Below are positions 50,201-58,156 of a DNA stretch of 64,000 nucleotides, in pieces. Origin of the DNA: Qaidamihabitans albus (GTDB lineage: Bacteria > Actinomycetota > Actinomycetes > Mycobacteriales > Pseudonocardiaceae); the NCBI RefSeq assembly GCF_016464705.1, contig NZ_JAEHOB010000003.1, positions 147,598 through 211,597 of the forward strand, read 5' to 3'. The translations under genes were made by a program, and so were the position numbers. Within the stretch, counting starts at the first letter, position 1, and each line of letters begins with the position of its first letter. Below the pieces are notes generated by a model that saw nothing but the letters and a program-made list of their open reading frames with translations, had not been told where the DNA came from and did not search any database.

Positions 50201-50974
50201 ATGCCGTACTCGTTCTCGCTGTCGTTGGCGGCGGTGGACATCTTGTTGGAACACGCGCGGCTCGGCCGCGCCCCGTTTCCGTTCGAGGTGCCGCACATCG
50301 GCACCACCCACGAGCAGCGTGCCCAGGTCAGGGAGGCGGTTTTCCGCGATCTGGAAGGCCGGGGACTGCTGCGGGGCGGCCGGCTCGACGGGGACACCGA
50401 GCTCGCCCTCCAGACCTTCGTCCGCTCGCCGGTGGCCATCACGGCCGCGGCGCAACTGGAGGGCGAAGACCGGTTGTTTGCCCGGGCATGCTCGAACGGG
50501 CAGTTCGCGGTGGTCGTCCGCCAGAACCGAAACCTGCTCGTGTTCGAGGAGGCCCGGCCGACCGGTATCGTCAGCGCGATAGTCGACCTGCTGCCACTGA
50601 CGCCCGCCGCGGCGGGCCAGTCGGTGACCATCGCGAAGCCTGCCCGCCGTGCCCGGCACGCCGCCGCCGCTAGCGGCTACGACCCTTTCGCGGGCGTCTC
50701 GGCGCCACGCTCGCAGTCGTCGTCGCAGCTACGGGCCGTCGAACGCATCTTCGAGAAGCCGAAGCGGCGCATCGGCCAGTTCAGCGCGTTCGTGCGCGGC
50801 CAGGACGGCAAGGAGGGCGGGTTGGACCCGATCGCGTGGTTCGACACCGAGGACGGGCGGTACTTCTGCACGATGCGTGCGGCCGAGGACGGTCAGCAGT
50901 GGCTCACCTACGCGCCCGCCGACAACGCACGGATCGCCCAGCAGCTCTACGCGCAGCTCGAGGGCTACCTGTAG
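50201..50974 (+). CDS. EspG-family ESX secretion-associated protein
   Basis: A 257-aa cytoplasmic protein matching the EspG family: N-terminal helix LAAVDILLEHARLGRAPFPF, DLEGRGLL, central VVVRQNRNLLVFEEARPTG and C-terminal FDTEDGRYFCTMR. In mycobacteria EspG chaperones bind PE-PPE dimers and deliver them to the ESX machine. ATG 50201 follows GGGGGGAT. It stands 119 bases before the small ESX-like gene, DUF3558 lipoprotein and PPE-like gene, its probable clients. Confidence 0.85.
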   Translation: MPYSFSLSLAAVDILLEHARLGRAPFPFEVPHIGTTHEQRAQVREAVFRDLEGRGLLRGGRLDGDTELALQTFVRSPVAITAAAQLEGEDRLFARACSNGQFAVVVRQNRNLLVFEEARPTGIVSAIVDLLPLTPAAAGQSVTIAKPARRARHAAAASGYDPFAGVSAPRSQSSSQLRAVERIFEKPKRRIGQFSAFVRGQDGKEGGLDPIAWFDTEDGRYFCTMRAAEDGQQWLTYAPADNARIAQQLYAQLEGYL

Positions 50975-51093
50975 GAACCGGCCGGAGGGCGGCCGCGTCA
51001 TAGCGGCGGGCAGTTCTTGGTGAAAGAGTCATCCGGGCCGTTGATCGGCTAGTAAACTGCCCACCGGATGACAGGCGAGGATGTGGGGTAGCG

Positions 51094-51561
51094 ATGCCAT
51101 TCGTACCGGACTCGGGGGCCGCTGGCGCGGGTGCCGGCGCGGCCGTCGGCGCGGGCATTGGGCAGCTCATGCCCGCCATGAGCAAGCAGGCGATCGCGGC
51201 GACGGCGGCGGAGACGCGGAAGCTCGTCGAGGCGGCGAAGTCGGGCGGCTTCCGGATCAGCGAAGAAGGTATGAAGCCGTTGCGCGACGCCGTCATGAAG
51301 ATGCAGGGGCAACTCGACGAACTCGGTTACACGATCGACGCGCTCGAACACGAGCCCAAACTGGGCAGCCACGACTACGGGCGCGAGGTGGCCGCACACG
51401 ACCAGAAGGCCGCGAACGCGGGTGCCGGATCGGCGACGGCGGTGGTGGACCAGTTCCGGCAGGTTCTCCGCGACGCGGACGAGGCACTGCAACGGGCGGC
51501 GGGGATCTACCAGGAGAACGAGGGAAACACGGCGGGCAACATCGGGTCGGTGCAGATCTGA
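51094..51561 (+). CDS. Small ESX/PE-like protein
   Basis: A 155-aa helical protein with a Gly/Ala-rich N-terminus (GAAGAGAGAAVGAGIG) and long amphipathic helices. Its C-terminal YQENEGNT motif parallels YIENEHDN of the 143-aa protein at 1710-2141. It lacks a signal peptide, as expected for ESX substrates. The stop is followed two bases later by the lipoprotein ATG. I infer it pairs with the PPE-like protein. Confidence 0.72.
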   Translation: MPFVPDSGAAGAGAGAAVGAGIGQLMPAMSKQAIAATAAETRKLVEAAKSGGFRISEEGMKPLRDAVMKMQGQLDELGYTIDALEHEPKLGSHDYGREVAAHDQKAANAGAGSATAVVDQFRQVLRDADEALQRAAGIYQENEGNTAGNIGSVQI

Positions 51562-51563
51562 TC

Positions 51564-52145
51564 ATGCGAACGCACCTGATCCGGGGCGCACTGCTACTGC
51601 CTGCCGCCCTCGCCCTCGTCACCGCCGGCGCGTGTTCCGATGCCGAGCCCGGTGCGGCCGCGCCTGCCACGAGCGCCCCGGCCGACGGCGGTGAGTCCGT
51701 GCCGAACACGGCTCCGAGCTCGCCCGGGGATGCGGCGGCGCCGACGGCTTCGCTGGACCCGTGCACGCTGCTGGAGGCCGGGGAACTGGCGGAGTTCGCC
51801 ACGTTCAAGACCGGCGAACAGAAGGACATCGCTTCGGCCAGGGCGTGCGTCTGGCTACCTGAACGCGAAGGCGGAGAGAGCCTGCCGACGATCGGTCTCA
51901 ACGTACGGGACAGCCAGGGCATCGACAGTGTCAACGACACGGGGCAGGGCACGACCGCCGGCGAGCTCGAGGGCAGCGGCCGCAAGGCCGTCCAGGCTCC
52001 CACCACCGGAGGCTGCACGCTGGCGCTGGCCGTGGGTGAGACTTCCCGGGTCGACGTCCAGGTCTCCGGCGTGGACACCGATCAGGCTTGTGACATCGCC
52101 GGCAAGGTCGCCGATGTCGTCGATCCAAGACTTCCCGAGGGGTGA
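51564..52145 (+). CDS. DUF3558-type lipoprotein
   Basis: A 193-aa lipoprotein with lipobox AGAC (Cys near residue 22), Ala/Pro/Ser linker and a DUF3558-like domain starting LDPCTLLEAGELAEF. Further Cys are at RACVWL, GGCTLAL and DQACDIA. ATG 51564 is two bases from the preceding stop; a longer in-frame extension is out of context. It corresponds to the lipoprotein at 1074-1709. Confidence 0.82.
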   Translation: MRTHLIRGALLLPAALALVTAGACSDAEPGAAAPATSAPADGGESVPNTAPSSPGDAAAPTASLDPCTLLEAGELAEFATFKTGEQKDIASARACVWLPEREGGESLPTIGLNVRDSQGIDSVNDTGQGTTAGELEGSGRKAVQAPTTGGCTLALAVGETSRVDVQVSGVDTDQACDIAGKVADVVDPRLPEG

Positions 52146-52150
52146 GCGAG

Positions 52151-53689
52151 ATGAGCAGTCCTGATGCGACGCCGCCGCGAGAGCTGAGCGACGAGGAGTT
52201 CCTGTCGCTGTCACCGTCCGACCGCCAGGACTACCTCATGGCGCGCGCCGAAGCCGGTGTCGACAACACGGGTTTCATCGGCCTGCTGCAGCGGGCGGTG
52301 GCGCGCTCCGGCGCCGACGCGCGAGCGGACCAGGTCGGTCAGGAACGCGTGCAGGAACTGTCGTCGAGCGGAATCGAACGGCAGGAGGGCCTGAACCCGT
52401 CCAACGCCGACTACCAGGGCCACGATCACGCATCGCTCACCCGGTACGTCACCGAGGATCTCGAGCCGGCACAGGTGACTGAGGCGTCGGACGCCTACCA
52501 CAAGCTGCACCTGGCTTTCGAGGAGTTCTCCAAGGAGCTGAGCTCCGCGGTCTCCAGGTCGAGGAACGAGTGGGAGGGCGACGCGGCGAACAGCGCGCAC
52601 GGCTACTTCTCGAGCCTGACCACGTGGGCCGACGGGAACTCGCAGAACGCGCAGCTCGCCTCCGAGGTCATGTTCCAGCAGGCGGAGGCGGGTAGCACCG
52701 TCAAGAACAGGATGCCGGAAGAGATCCCGTTCAACTGGGAAACCGAGATGAAGAAGTGGGGGAGCAACCCACTCGACATCGTCGACAACATCAACAACAC
52801 GATGGAGACCCATCGGGCGAGCCAGGAGGCGCACGCCCAGGCCGCCAGCGTGATGACCCAGTACGACAACGACCTCTACACCGCGGCGTCCAAGCAGCCG
52901 GTGTTCGCCGAGCCGCCGAAGTTCGGCGAGGGCGACGGCCGGGCCGGGATAGTCGGCGGCCCGATGCCCGGTCCTGCGGCGCCGGCAGGCAACGGCGGTA
53001 CCGACGCCTCGGGGTACGTCGGCGGCGGCGTTCCCGGCGGCTCGGTTCCGGGTGGCGGCGGTAGCGGGTCGATACCTGGTGGCGTCGGGTCCGTTCCGGG
53101 AGGTGGCGGGTCCGTTCCCGGTGGTGGCGGGTCCGGCGGAGTCGCTCCGGTACCGACGCCGTTGCCCGCAGGCCGCGGAACCGGGTCCGGCTCGCTGCCC
53201 GGCGACAGTGGCACGCGTCCCTCCGGATACCGCCCGCCGACCACCGGCGTGCCGCGCGGTTCGTCGCCCGGCGGCCAAGGGCCCATGGGAATGGGCGCCA
53301 TGCCGATGGGCGGGATGGCCGCCGCGGGCGGCGCCGGCGGTGGCAGTGGCGGTGACTACAGCAGCAAGATGGGCCGTGGGATGGGCGGCTTCGGCCCCGG
53401 CGGCAGCGCCGGAGCGGGGGGCGCGGGCACGCCCGGCGCCGGAACGGGTTCGGGCGCGGCCAAACCGGGTGGCGTCGGCGGTGTCGGCCCCGGTGCGGCC
53501 GGTGGTGCCGGTGCGGCGGCCGCCGCAGGTCGCGGTGGCATGGGCGCCGGAATGGGCGGCGCAGGCCGCGGTGGGGCCCAGGGTGGTGGCGACGAGGAGC
53601 ACCAGCGTCCCACCTACCTCGTCGAGGGCGATCCCGACGAGGTCTTCGGCACCGACCAGCGCACCGCGCCGCCGGTCATCGGGGAGTAG
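52151..53689 (+). CDS. PPE-like ESX-associated protein with Gly-rich C-terminus
   Basis: A 512-aa protein. Residues 1 to about 250 are helical and contain the W-x-G turn EWEGDAANSAHGYF (near 140). From about 270 the sequence becomes Gly/Pro/Ser repeats, including SVPGGGG units from a 21-bp direct repeat near 53090-53135. It ends with a conserved-looking acidic tail PTYLVEGDPDEVFGTD...PPVIGE. ATG 52151 has GAGGGG eight bases upstream; GTG 52142 overlaps the lipoprotein stop. Probably the EspG client exported by an ESX system encoded elsewhere. Confidence 0.8.
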   Translation: MSSPDATPPRELSDEEFLSLSPSDRQDYLMARAEAGVDNTGFIGLLQRAVARSGADARADQVGQERVQELSSSGIERQEGLNPSNADYQGHDHASLTRYVTEDLEPAQVTEASDAYHKLHLAFEEFSKELSSAVSRSRNEWEGDAANSAHGYFSSLTTWADGNSQNAQLASEVMFQQAEAGSTVKNRMPEEIPFNWETEMKKWGSNPLDIVDNINNTMETHRASQEAHAQAASVMTQYDNDLYTAASKQPVFAEPPKFGEGDGRAGIVGGPMPGPAAPAGNGGTDASGYVGGGVPGGSVPGGGGSGSIPGGVGSVPGGGGSVPGGGGSGGVAPVPTPLPAGRGTGSGSLPGDSGTRPSGYRPPTTGVPRGSSPGGQGPMGMGAMPMGGMAAAGGAGGGSGGDYSSKMGRGMGGFGPGGSAGAGGAGTPGAGTGSGAAKPGGVGGVGPGAAGGAGAAAAAGRGGMGAGMGGAGRGGAQGGGDEEHQRPTYLVEGDPDEVFGTDQRTAPPVIGE

Positions 53690-53697
53690 CGCGCTCG

Positions 53698-53731
53698 GCC
53701 TCCACCCTCGCCGAACGGCCGGGGTGGAGGC
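53698..53731. terminator. Hairpin between convergent PPE-like and glfT1 genes
   Basis: Perfect 10-bp stem (GCCTCCACCC with GGGTGGAGGC) and a 14-base loop, immediately before the glfT1 stop at 53732. Probably bidirectional. Confidence 0.65.
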
Positions 53732-54640
53732 TCAGTAGCGGTAGAATCGCTCCTTGCGGCCCTGCCGGACGAGTCGCAGCCAGCGCACGAACGCCTTCGG
53801 GTCGCGCTTGACGCCGACGAAGTACAGGCCGAAGCGCAGCACCTCCAGTGCGCCGATCTTGCGCATGCCCGGCTGGGACAGCAGGTAGCCGCGGTTGCGG
53901 TAGGTGTAGTACCGCTTGACCTCGTTCTCCGGGTCCTGCGCGTGAAACCGGCCGCCGAGCATGGGCTTGAACTCGTCGGACCCGTTCGGATGCAGGTAGG
54001 CCGTCTTCAGCGACGTGCCGAACGGCAGGCCGGAACGGACCAGCCGCCGGTGCAGCTCCACCTCGTCACCGCGGAAGAACAGCCGCAGGTCCGGCACGCC
54101 GGTCACCTCCAGCGTGGACGCCCGGAACAGGGCGCCGTTCATCAGCGAGGCGATACCGGGCAGGAAGTCGGTGCCCAGCTCGGCCGACGAGCGTTTCCAG
54201 GTCAGCCCGCGGCGCAGCGGGAACGCCAGTTTGTCCGGATCGTCGATGTTGGCGACCACGGGAGAGACCTCGGCCAGCCCGCGCCGCTGCGCCTCCTCCA
54301 GCAGCACCGCGAGCACGTTCTCGTCGGCCGGCCGCCCGTCGTCGTCGGCGAGCCAGACCCACTCGGCGCCAAGCGCCAGCGCGTGCAGCATGCCCAGTGC
54401 GAACCCGCCCGCGCCGCCGAGGTTGCGGTGCGACGGGAGGTAGGTGAACGGCAGCGGAAACGCCTCGACGACGTCCCTGGCAGGCTGGTCCGGGCCGTTG
54501 TCGACCACGACGAGGTGGTCGACGGGATGCGTCTGCGTCCCGATGATCTTCAGCGAGTCGGCGAGCAGGTCCCGCCGGTGCCGGGTGACCACCACGGCCA
54601 CCACGGAGTTCTCGCCCAGCGGTGCCCGCTCGTTGCTCAT
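53732..54640 (-). CDS. glfT1: Galactofuranosyltransferase GlfT1
   Basis: A 302-aa GT2 that adds the first Galf residues to the Rha-GlcNAc-PP-decaprenyl primer. It has VVVTRHRRDLLADSL, VVVDNGPD, HRNLGGAGGF, WLADDDGRP (near 98) and FFRGDEVELHRRL near 190. The length equals Rv3782. It starts one base after the wzt stop. Order wzm-wzt-glfT1 keeps the mycobacterial grouping of Rv3781-Rv3783. Confidence 0.93.
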   Translation of the reverse strand: MSNERAPLGENSVVAVVVTRHRRDLLADSLKIIGTQTHPVDHLVVVDNGPDQPARDVVEAFPLPFTYLPSHRNLGGAGGFALGMLHALALGAEWVWLADDDGRPADENVLAVLLEEAQRRGLAEVSPVVANIDDPDKLAFPLRRGLTWKRSSAELGTDFLPGIASLMNGALFRASTLEVTGVPDLRLFFRGDEVELHRRLVRSGLPFGTSLKTAYLHPNGSDEFKPMLGGRFHAQDPENEVKRYYTYRNRGYLLSQPGMRKIGALEVLRFGLYFVGVKRDPKAFVRWLRLVRQGRKERFYRY

Positions 54641-54641
54641 G

Positions 54642-55457
54642 TCATTCGCCGCCCTTGACCGACACCGGACGTTCGATCCCGAGCCGTGCGGCGGTCTCGG
54701 GGCTGATGTTCTGGAACGGGTCCTTGCCCTTGTACGCCTTGAGCACGTCCCGCAGCGAGCCTTGCATCCTCATGTGGCCCTCGTCCATCCAGATCGCCGA
54801 GGTGCACAGTTCGAGGAGCAGGTCGTCCTGGTGCGAGGCGAAGACCAGCAGGCCCGAGCGGCGCACCAGGTCCACGAGGCGGTCCCTGGCCTTGTTGAGG
54901 AACCGGGAGTCCACCGCGCCGATGCCCTCGTCGAGCAGGAGGATCTCCGGGTCGATCGACGTCACCACGCCCAGCGCCAGCCGCACCCGCATACCGGTGG
55001 AGTACGTGCGCAGCGGCATTGAGAGGTAGTCGCCGAGCTCGGTGAAGTCGGCGATGTCGTCGACCCGCTTCTCCATCTGCTTGCGCGTCATCCCCAGGTA
55101 GAGGCCCCGGATCATGATGTTCTCGTAGCCGGAGATCTCCTGGTCCATGCCGACACCGAGGTCGAAGACCGGGGCGACGCGGCCCTGGATCTTCGCCGAG
55201 CCGCGGGTCGGCTCGTAGATGCCCGAGAGCAGGCGGAGCAGGGTCGACTTGCCCGCACCGTTGTGCCCGACCAGGCCGACCCGGTCGCCGGCGTGCACGG
55301 AGACCGTGATGTCGTGCAGCGCCTCGATCACCGGCACCTTGCTGTCGGTGCCGATCTTGCCGCCGACCTTGCCGAGCACCTTCTTCTTCAGCGAACGGCT
55401 CTTCGCGTCGAAGATCGGGAAGTCGACGGAGGCGTTCCACACTTCAATGCTGGTCAT
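54642..55457 (-). CDS. wzt: Galactan/O-antigen ABC exporter ATP-binding protein
   Basis: A 271-aa ABC ATPase. Walker A GHNGAGKST is near residue 65, the Wzt-type Q-loop region DLGVGMDQEISGYEN near 100, signature YSTGMRVRLAL near 147 and Walker B EILLLDEG near 170. It lacks the carbohydrate-binding C-terminal domain of O-antigen Wzt, as do mycobacterial homologues (Rv3781). It powers export of the lipid-linked galactan with Wzm. Confidence 0.94.
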   Translation of the reverse strand: MTSIEVWNASVDFPIFDAKSRSLKKKVLGKVGGKIGTDSKVPVIEALHDITVSVHAGDRVGLVGHNGAGKSTLLRLLSGIYEPTRGSAKIQGRVAPVFDLGVGMDQEISGYENIMIRGLYLGMTRKQMEKRVDDIADFTELGDYLSMPLRTYSTGMRVRLALGVVTSIDPEILLLDEGIGAVDSRFLNKARDRLVDLVRRSGLLVFASHQDDLLLELCTSAIWMDEGHMRMQGSLRDVLKAYKGKDPFQNISPETAARLGIERPVSVKGGE

Positions 55458-55463
55458 CAGTTC

Positions 55464-56396
55464 TCACACCCAATAGGACACGCGGGACCGGTAGTTGCGC
55501 AGTACCACCAGTGCCAGGCTCCAGCCGACGACGGCGATCCCGGCGACGATCACCCAGTGGTGCCAGCTCTGCTCGTTGCCGATCAGCGGCGCGCGCACGA
55601 TCTGCAGGAAGTGGTACAGCGGGTTCAGCTCCACGACCCACAGGTCGCGCCAGCCCGCCGACTCGCCGAACTTGGACTTGAGGATGTCCGTGGTCCACAC
55701 GATCGGCGTCATGAAGAACATCAGGTTGATGAGGCTCGTGATGACCTGCGGGATGTCCCGGAACCGGGTGGACACGATGCCGAGGAGCAGGATCACCCAG
55801 CCGGCGTTCAGCGCGAGCATCGCGAAGCCGGGGATGGCGAGCAGCGCGCTCCAGCCGAGGCCGGGCTGCGGAATACCGGCGTCAGTGAGGACGTAGCCGG
55901 ATTTCGTGAGGCTGCCCCAGAAGATCGTGACCACGATGAAGTAGATGATCATGTTGTGGGCGAACAGGATCGTCTGGCGCCACAGGGTGCGCAGCACGTA
56001 GACCGAGAGCGGCGCGGGCAGGTGCTTGATGAGCCCCTCGTTCGCAATGAACGTGTTGGTGCCCTCGGTCAGGCTGCCCAGCATGAACTGCCAGACGATG
56101 AAGCCCGTGGTGATGTAGGGCAGGAACGTCCCGATCGACGCGTCGAACAGCTGCGAGTAGAGCAGGCCGAGCCCGAGGGCGGTGACGCCCATGCTCAGGG
56201 TGATCCACAGCGGGCCGAGGACGGAGCGACGGTAGCGCTGCTTGATGTCCTGCCAGCCGAGGTGGCTCCACAGCTCGCGCTGCGTGAAGCCGTCTCTCAG
56301 GTCGGCGAAGGCGCGTTCCCAGGAACGGCGGTCCGGGGTTGGCTTGGCTGTCGCGGCGGACTCGTCCGCGGCATCAACGGTGCTTGTGGCGTGCAC
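55464..56396 (-). CDS. wzm: Galactan/O-antigen ABC exporter permease
   Basis: A 310-aa ABC-2 type permease with six helices; WQDIKQRYRRSVLGPLWIT is the characteristic amphipathic N-terminal element and FRDIPQVI a conserved loop. GTG 56396 is chosen since a leaderless TACCCT element lies seven bases upstream; the longer open frame overlaps the divergent gene. First gene of wzm-wzt-glfT1. Confidence 0.93.
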   Translation of the reverse strand: MHATSTVDAADESAATAKPTPDRRSWERAFADLRDGFTQRELWSHLGWQDIKQRYRRSVLGPLWITLSMGVTALGLGLLYSQLFDASIGTFLPYITTGFIVWQFMLGSLTEGTNTFIANEGLIKHLPAPLSVYVLRTLWRQTILFAHNMIIYFIVVTIFWGSLTKSGYVLTDAGIPQPGLGWSALLAIPGFAMLALNAGWVILLLGIVSTRFRDIPQVITSLINLMFFMTPIVWTTDILKSKFGESAGWRDLWVVELNPLYHFLQIVRAPLIGNEQSWHHWVIVAGIAVVGWSLALVVLRNYRSRVSYWV

Positions 56397-56403
56397 GGGA
56401 ACG

Positions 56404-56409
56404 AGGGTA
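56404..56409 (-). promoter_or_regulatory. Leaderless -10 element of wzm
   Basis: TACCCT on the minus strand, seven bases before GTG 56396. Confidence 0.5.
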
Positions 56410-56495
56410 CTGGCGGCCGATCCCGCCGCTTCCGCGCGTCCGGTTAACCGGTGACGCGGACGGTGACCTGGGCAGCCCTGATAACTTCCACCGCT

Positions 56496-57155
56496 ATGGA
56501 TTCTGATGTCCTGGCGCCGAGCCTGATGGTGAGTCTCCTGCAGGCTTACGCCGACCGGCCCGATCCGCGGGCCGTTGCGGTCGTCGGCAACCAGCCGCTG
56601 CCGCCGGATGAGCAGCGAGCCAAGGCGGTCGACGCCTGTGACCTCGTCATCCGGGTGAACGGCTTCGTGCGCGACGACCCCGGCGCGCCGCCGACGGTGG
56701 GCAGCAGGACCCATGTCGTCGTGTTCAACCGGGCACTGCGAGCGACCAGGTACGTCTTCGAGCACTACCGCTCGCGGCTGTACCTGATGGTCGAGCCGGG
56801 CAGGCTGCACTGGGAGCCGGAGCCGATCCCGGAGTGGTGGCCCGCGGACCTCGGCCTCGTGCCCGTGTCCAACCGCGAGGTGACGCTGCCGCTGTCGGAG
56901 GCGATGGGACTGCCCTCCCGCGAGGCCGCGACCTGGGCCACGACCGGCACCATGGCCGCCTGGATCGCGCGGACCTCGTTCCCGGACGCCGACCTGGTGC
57001 TCACCGGGTTCTCCTTCATCGACGATCCGCATCAGACGTCCTGGGAGCACGCCGCAGGCGATTCGTGCAAGGTGGGACCCGAGCACCAGATCGCCGCCGA
57101 GGGCAGGCTGCTGGACTCCTGGACGAAGACCGGCAAGACCAAGCTGCTCCGCTAA
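56496..57155 (+). CDS. Sialyltransferase-like (GT29-type motifs) glycosyltransferase
   Basis: A 219-aa soluble protein. Residues 25-75 resemble sialylmotif L: VAVVGNQP, then DACDLVIRVNGF and VGSRTHVVVFNR. ATTGTMAAWIA with LTGFSFID (near 150-170) resembles motif S, and PEHQIAAEGRLL holds a terminal H...E pair as in motif VS. GT29 enzymes use CMP-activated nonulosonic acids, and the pseudaminic-acid genes follow immediately, so transfer of CMP-pseudaminic acid is the natural hypothesis. ATG 56496 has TAACTT eight bases upstream. Divergent from wzm by 99 bp. Confidence 0.65.
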   Translation: MDSDVLAPSLMVSLLQAYADRPDPRAVAVVGNQPLPPDEQRAKAVDACDLVIRVNGFVRDDPGAPPTVGSRTHVVVFNRALRATRYVFEHYRSRLYLMVEPGRLHWEPEPIPEWWPADLGLVPVSNREVTLPLSEAMGLPSREAATWATTGTMAAWIARTSFPDADLVLTGFSFIDDPHQTSWEHAAGDSCKVGPEHQIAAEGRLLDSWTKTGKTKLLR

Positions 57156-57184
57156 CCCCCGGCACGGACCCGAAGGAACGTTCA

Positions 57185-57652
57185 ATGACGTCAGCCAACC
57201 CGTTCAGACTTCTCCGCGAGGGCGCCGCGGCGAGACTCGCCCGGCTCGTGGACTTCCGCATCGACGACCGTGTCGCGGGCCACGTCCGGCGTATCGACGA
57301 GCAGGGCGAGCGCCTCGCGGAGCAGCAGCGCTGCACGGCGGAGCATCGCCGCAGGCTGGACGAGCTCCAGAAGCGGCTTGACAAGCTGAACCAGGACCTG
57401 CACTGGACGGCAGGCGAGGTGAAGCGGCTGATCCCGGCCGTCGCCGCGCAGGAGGGCGAGCTGGAGACACTGCGCGAGAAGATCGCGCTGACGCCGCCCG
57501 CCGACAAGCCGGAGCTGGCCGAGGCGAGGTCGCTGATCGAGGAGGTGCAGCGGCAGCACGCCCGGATCCGCGTGCGTCTCACGGGCATCGCCCGCTACGA
57601 GGACCGGCTGCGCAAGCTGGAGGAGCGGGCCGGCGCCACCGCCGGGGACTGA
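57185..57652 (+). CDS. Coiled-coil protein in the nonulosonic acid operon
   Basis: A 155-aa protein, nearly all charged heptad helix from about residue 30 to the end (RLDELQKRLDKLNQDL and ELETLREKIAL). No signal peptide or membrane segment. AAGGAACG precedes the ATG. It lies 29 bases after the GT29-like gene and three bases before the acetyltransferase. It may scaffold the transferases. No family recognised. Confidence 0.75.
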   Translation: MTSANPFRLLREGAAARLARLVDFRIDDRVAGHVRRIDEQGERLAEQQRCTAEHRRRLDELQKRLDKLNQDLHWTAGEVKRLIPAVAAQEGELETLREKIALTPPADKPELAEARSLIEEVQRQHARIRVRLTGIARYEDRLRKLEERAGATAGD

Positions 57653-57655
57653 GCG

Positions 57656-58156
57656 GTGCTCCGTCCCGCCACCGAGGCCGACCTGGAGTCGATCCGGCGC
57701 TGGCGCAACCATCCGAAGGTCCGCCGGGCGAGCTTCACCACCCACGAGATCGGGCCGGAGGAGCATCGAGCCTGGTGGAACGCCGTCTCCGGCGACCCGG
57801 CCCGGCGGGTGCTGGTGTACGAGCGGGCGGGTGAGCCTGCCGGTGTCGTCGTCTTCACCGGCATCGGTTCCGAGCTGGTCGAGTGGAGCAAGTACGTCGA
57901 CGTGGCCGGTCTCGGCGACCAGCGGGCCGCGGCATGGGCCGATCTCGAACACGAGGCCATCGCGTACGCCTTCGACGTGCTCGGCGCCCCCCGGATCGGA
58001 GCGGCCACGCTGGCGGCCAATACGCCGGTGCTGAGCCTGCACGAGCAGGTCGGCTTCACCGAGGTGCGCCGCTTCACCCGCGAGGTCGACGGGCAACCGC
58101 GCGAGGTCGTGTGGAACGAGCTGAGCGCAGCCGACTGGAAGGGAGGCGGAGCATGA
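57656..58156 (+). CDS. pseH: PseH-like GNAT N-acetyltransferase
   Basis: A 166-aa GNAT enzyme. LRPATEADLESIRRWRNHPKVR is the RimJ/PseH-type N-terminus, and NTPVLSLHEQVGF near 125 is the acetyl-CoA binding end. PseH acetylates the 4-amino group of UDP-4-amino-4,6-dideoxy-altrosamine, step three of pseudaminic acid synthesis. GTG start; its stop overlaps the pseI ATG (ATGA), strengthening the assignment. Confidence 0.82.
   Translation: MLRPATEADLESIRRWRNHPKVRRASFTTHEIGPEEHRAWWNAVSGDPARRVLVYERAGEPAGVVVFTGIGSELVEWSKYVDVAGLGDQRAAAWADLEHEAIAYAFDVLGAPRIGAATLAANTPVLSLHEQVGFTEVRRFTREVDGQPREVVWNELSAADWKGGGA

Noticed and set aside
53085..53140. Short direct repeats considered as a possible CRISPR or VNTR
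   Set aside because: They are 21-bp coding repeats for SVPGGGG in the Gly-rich tail of the PPE-like protein, with no unique spacers.
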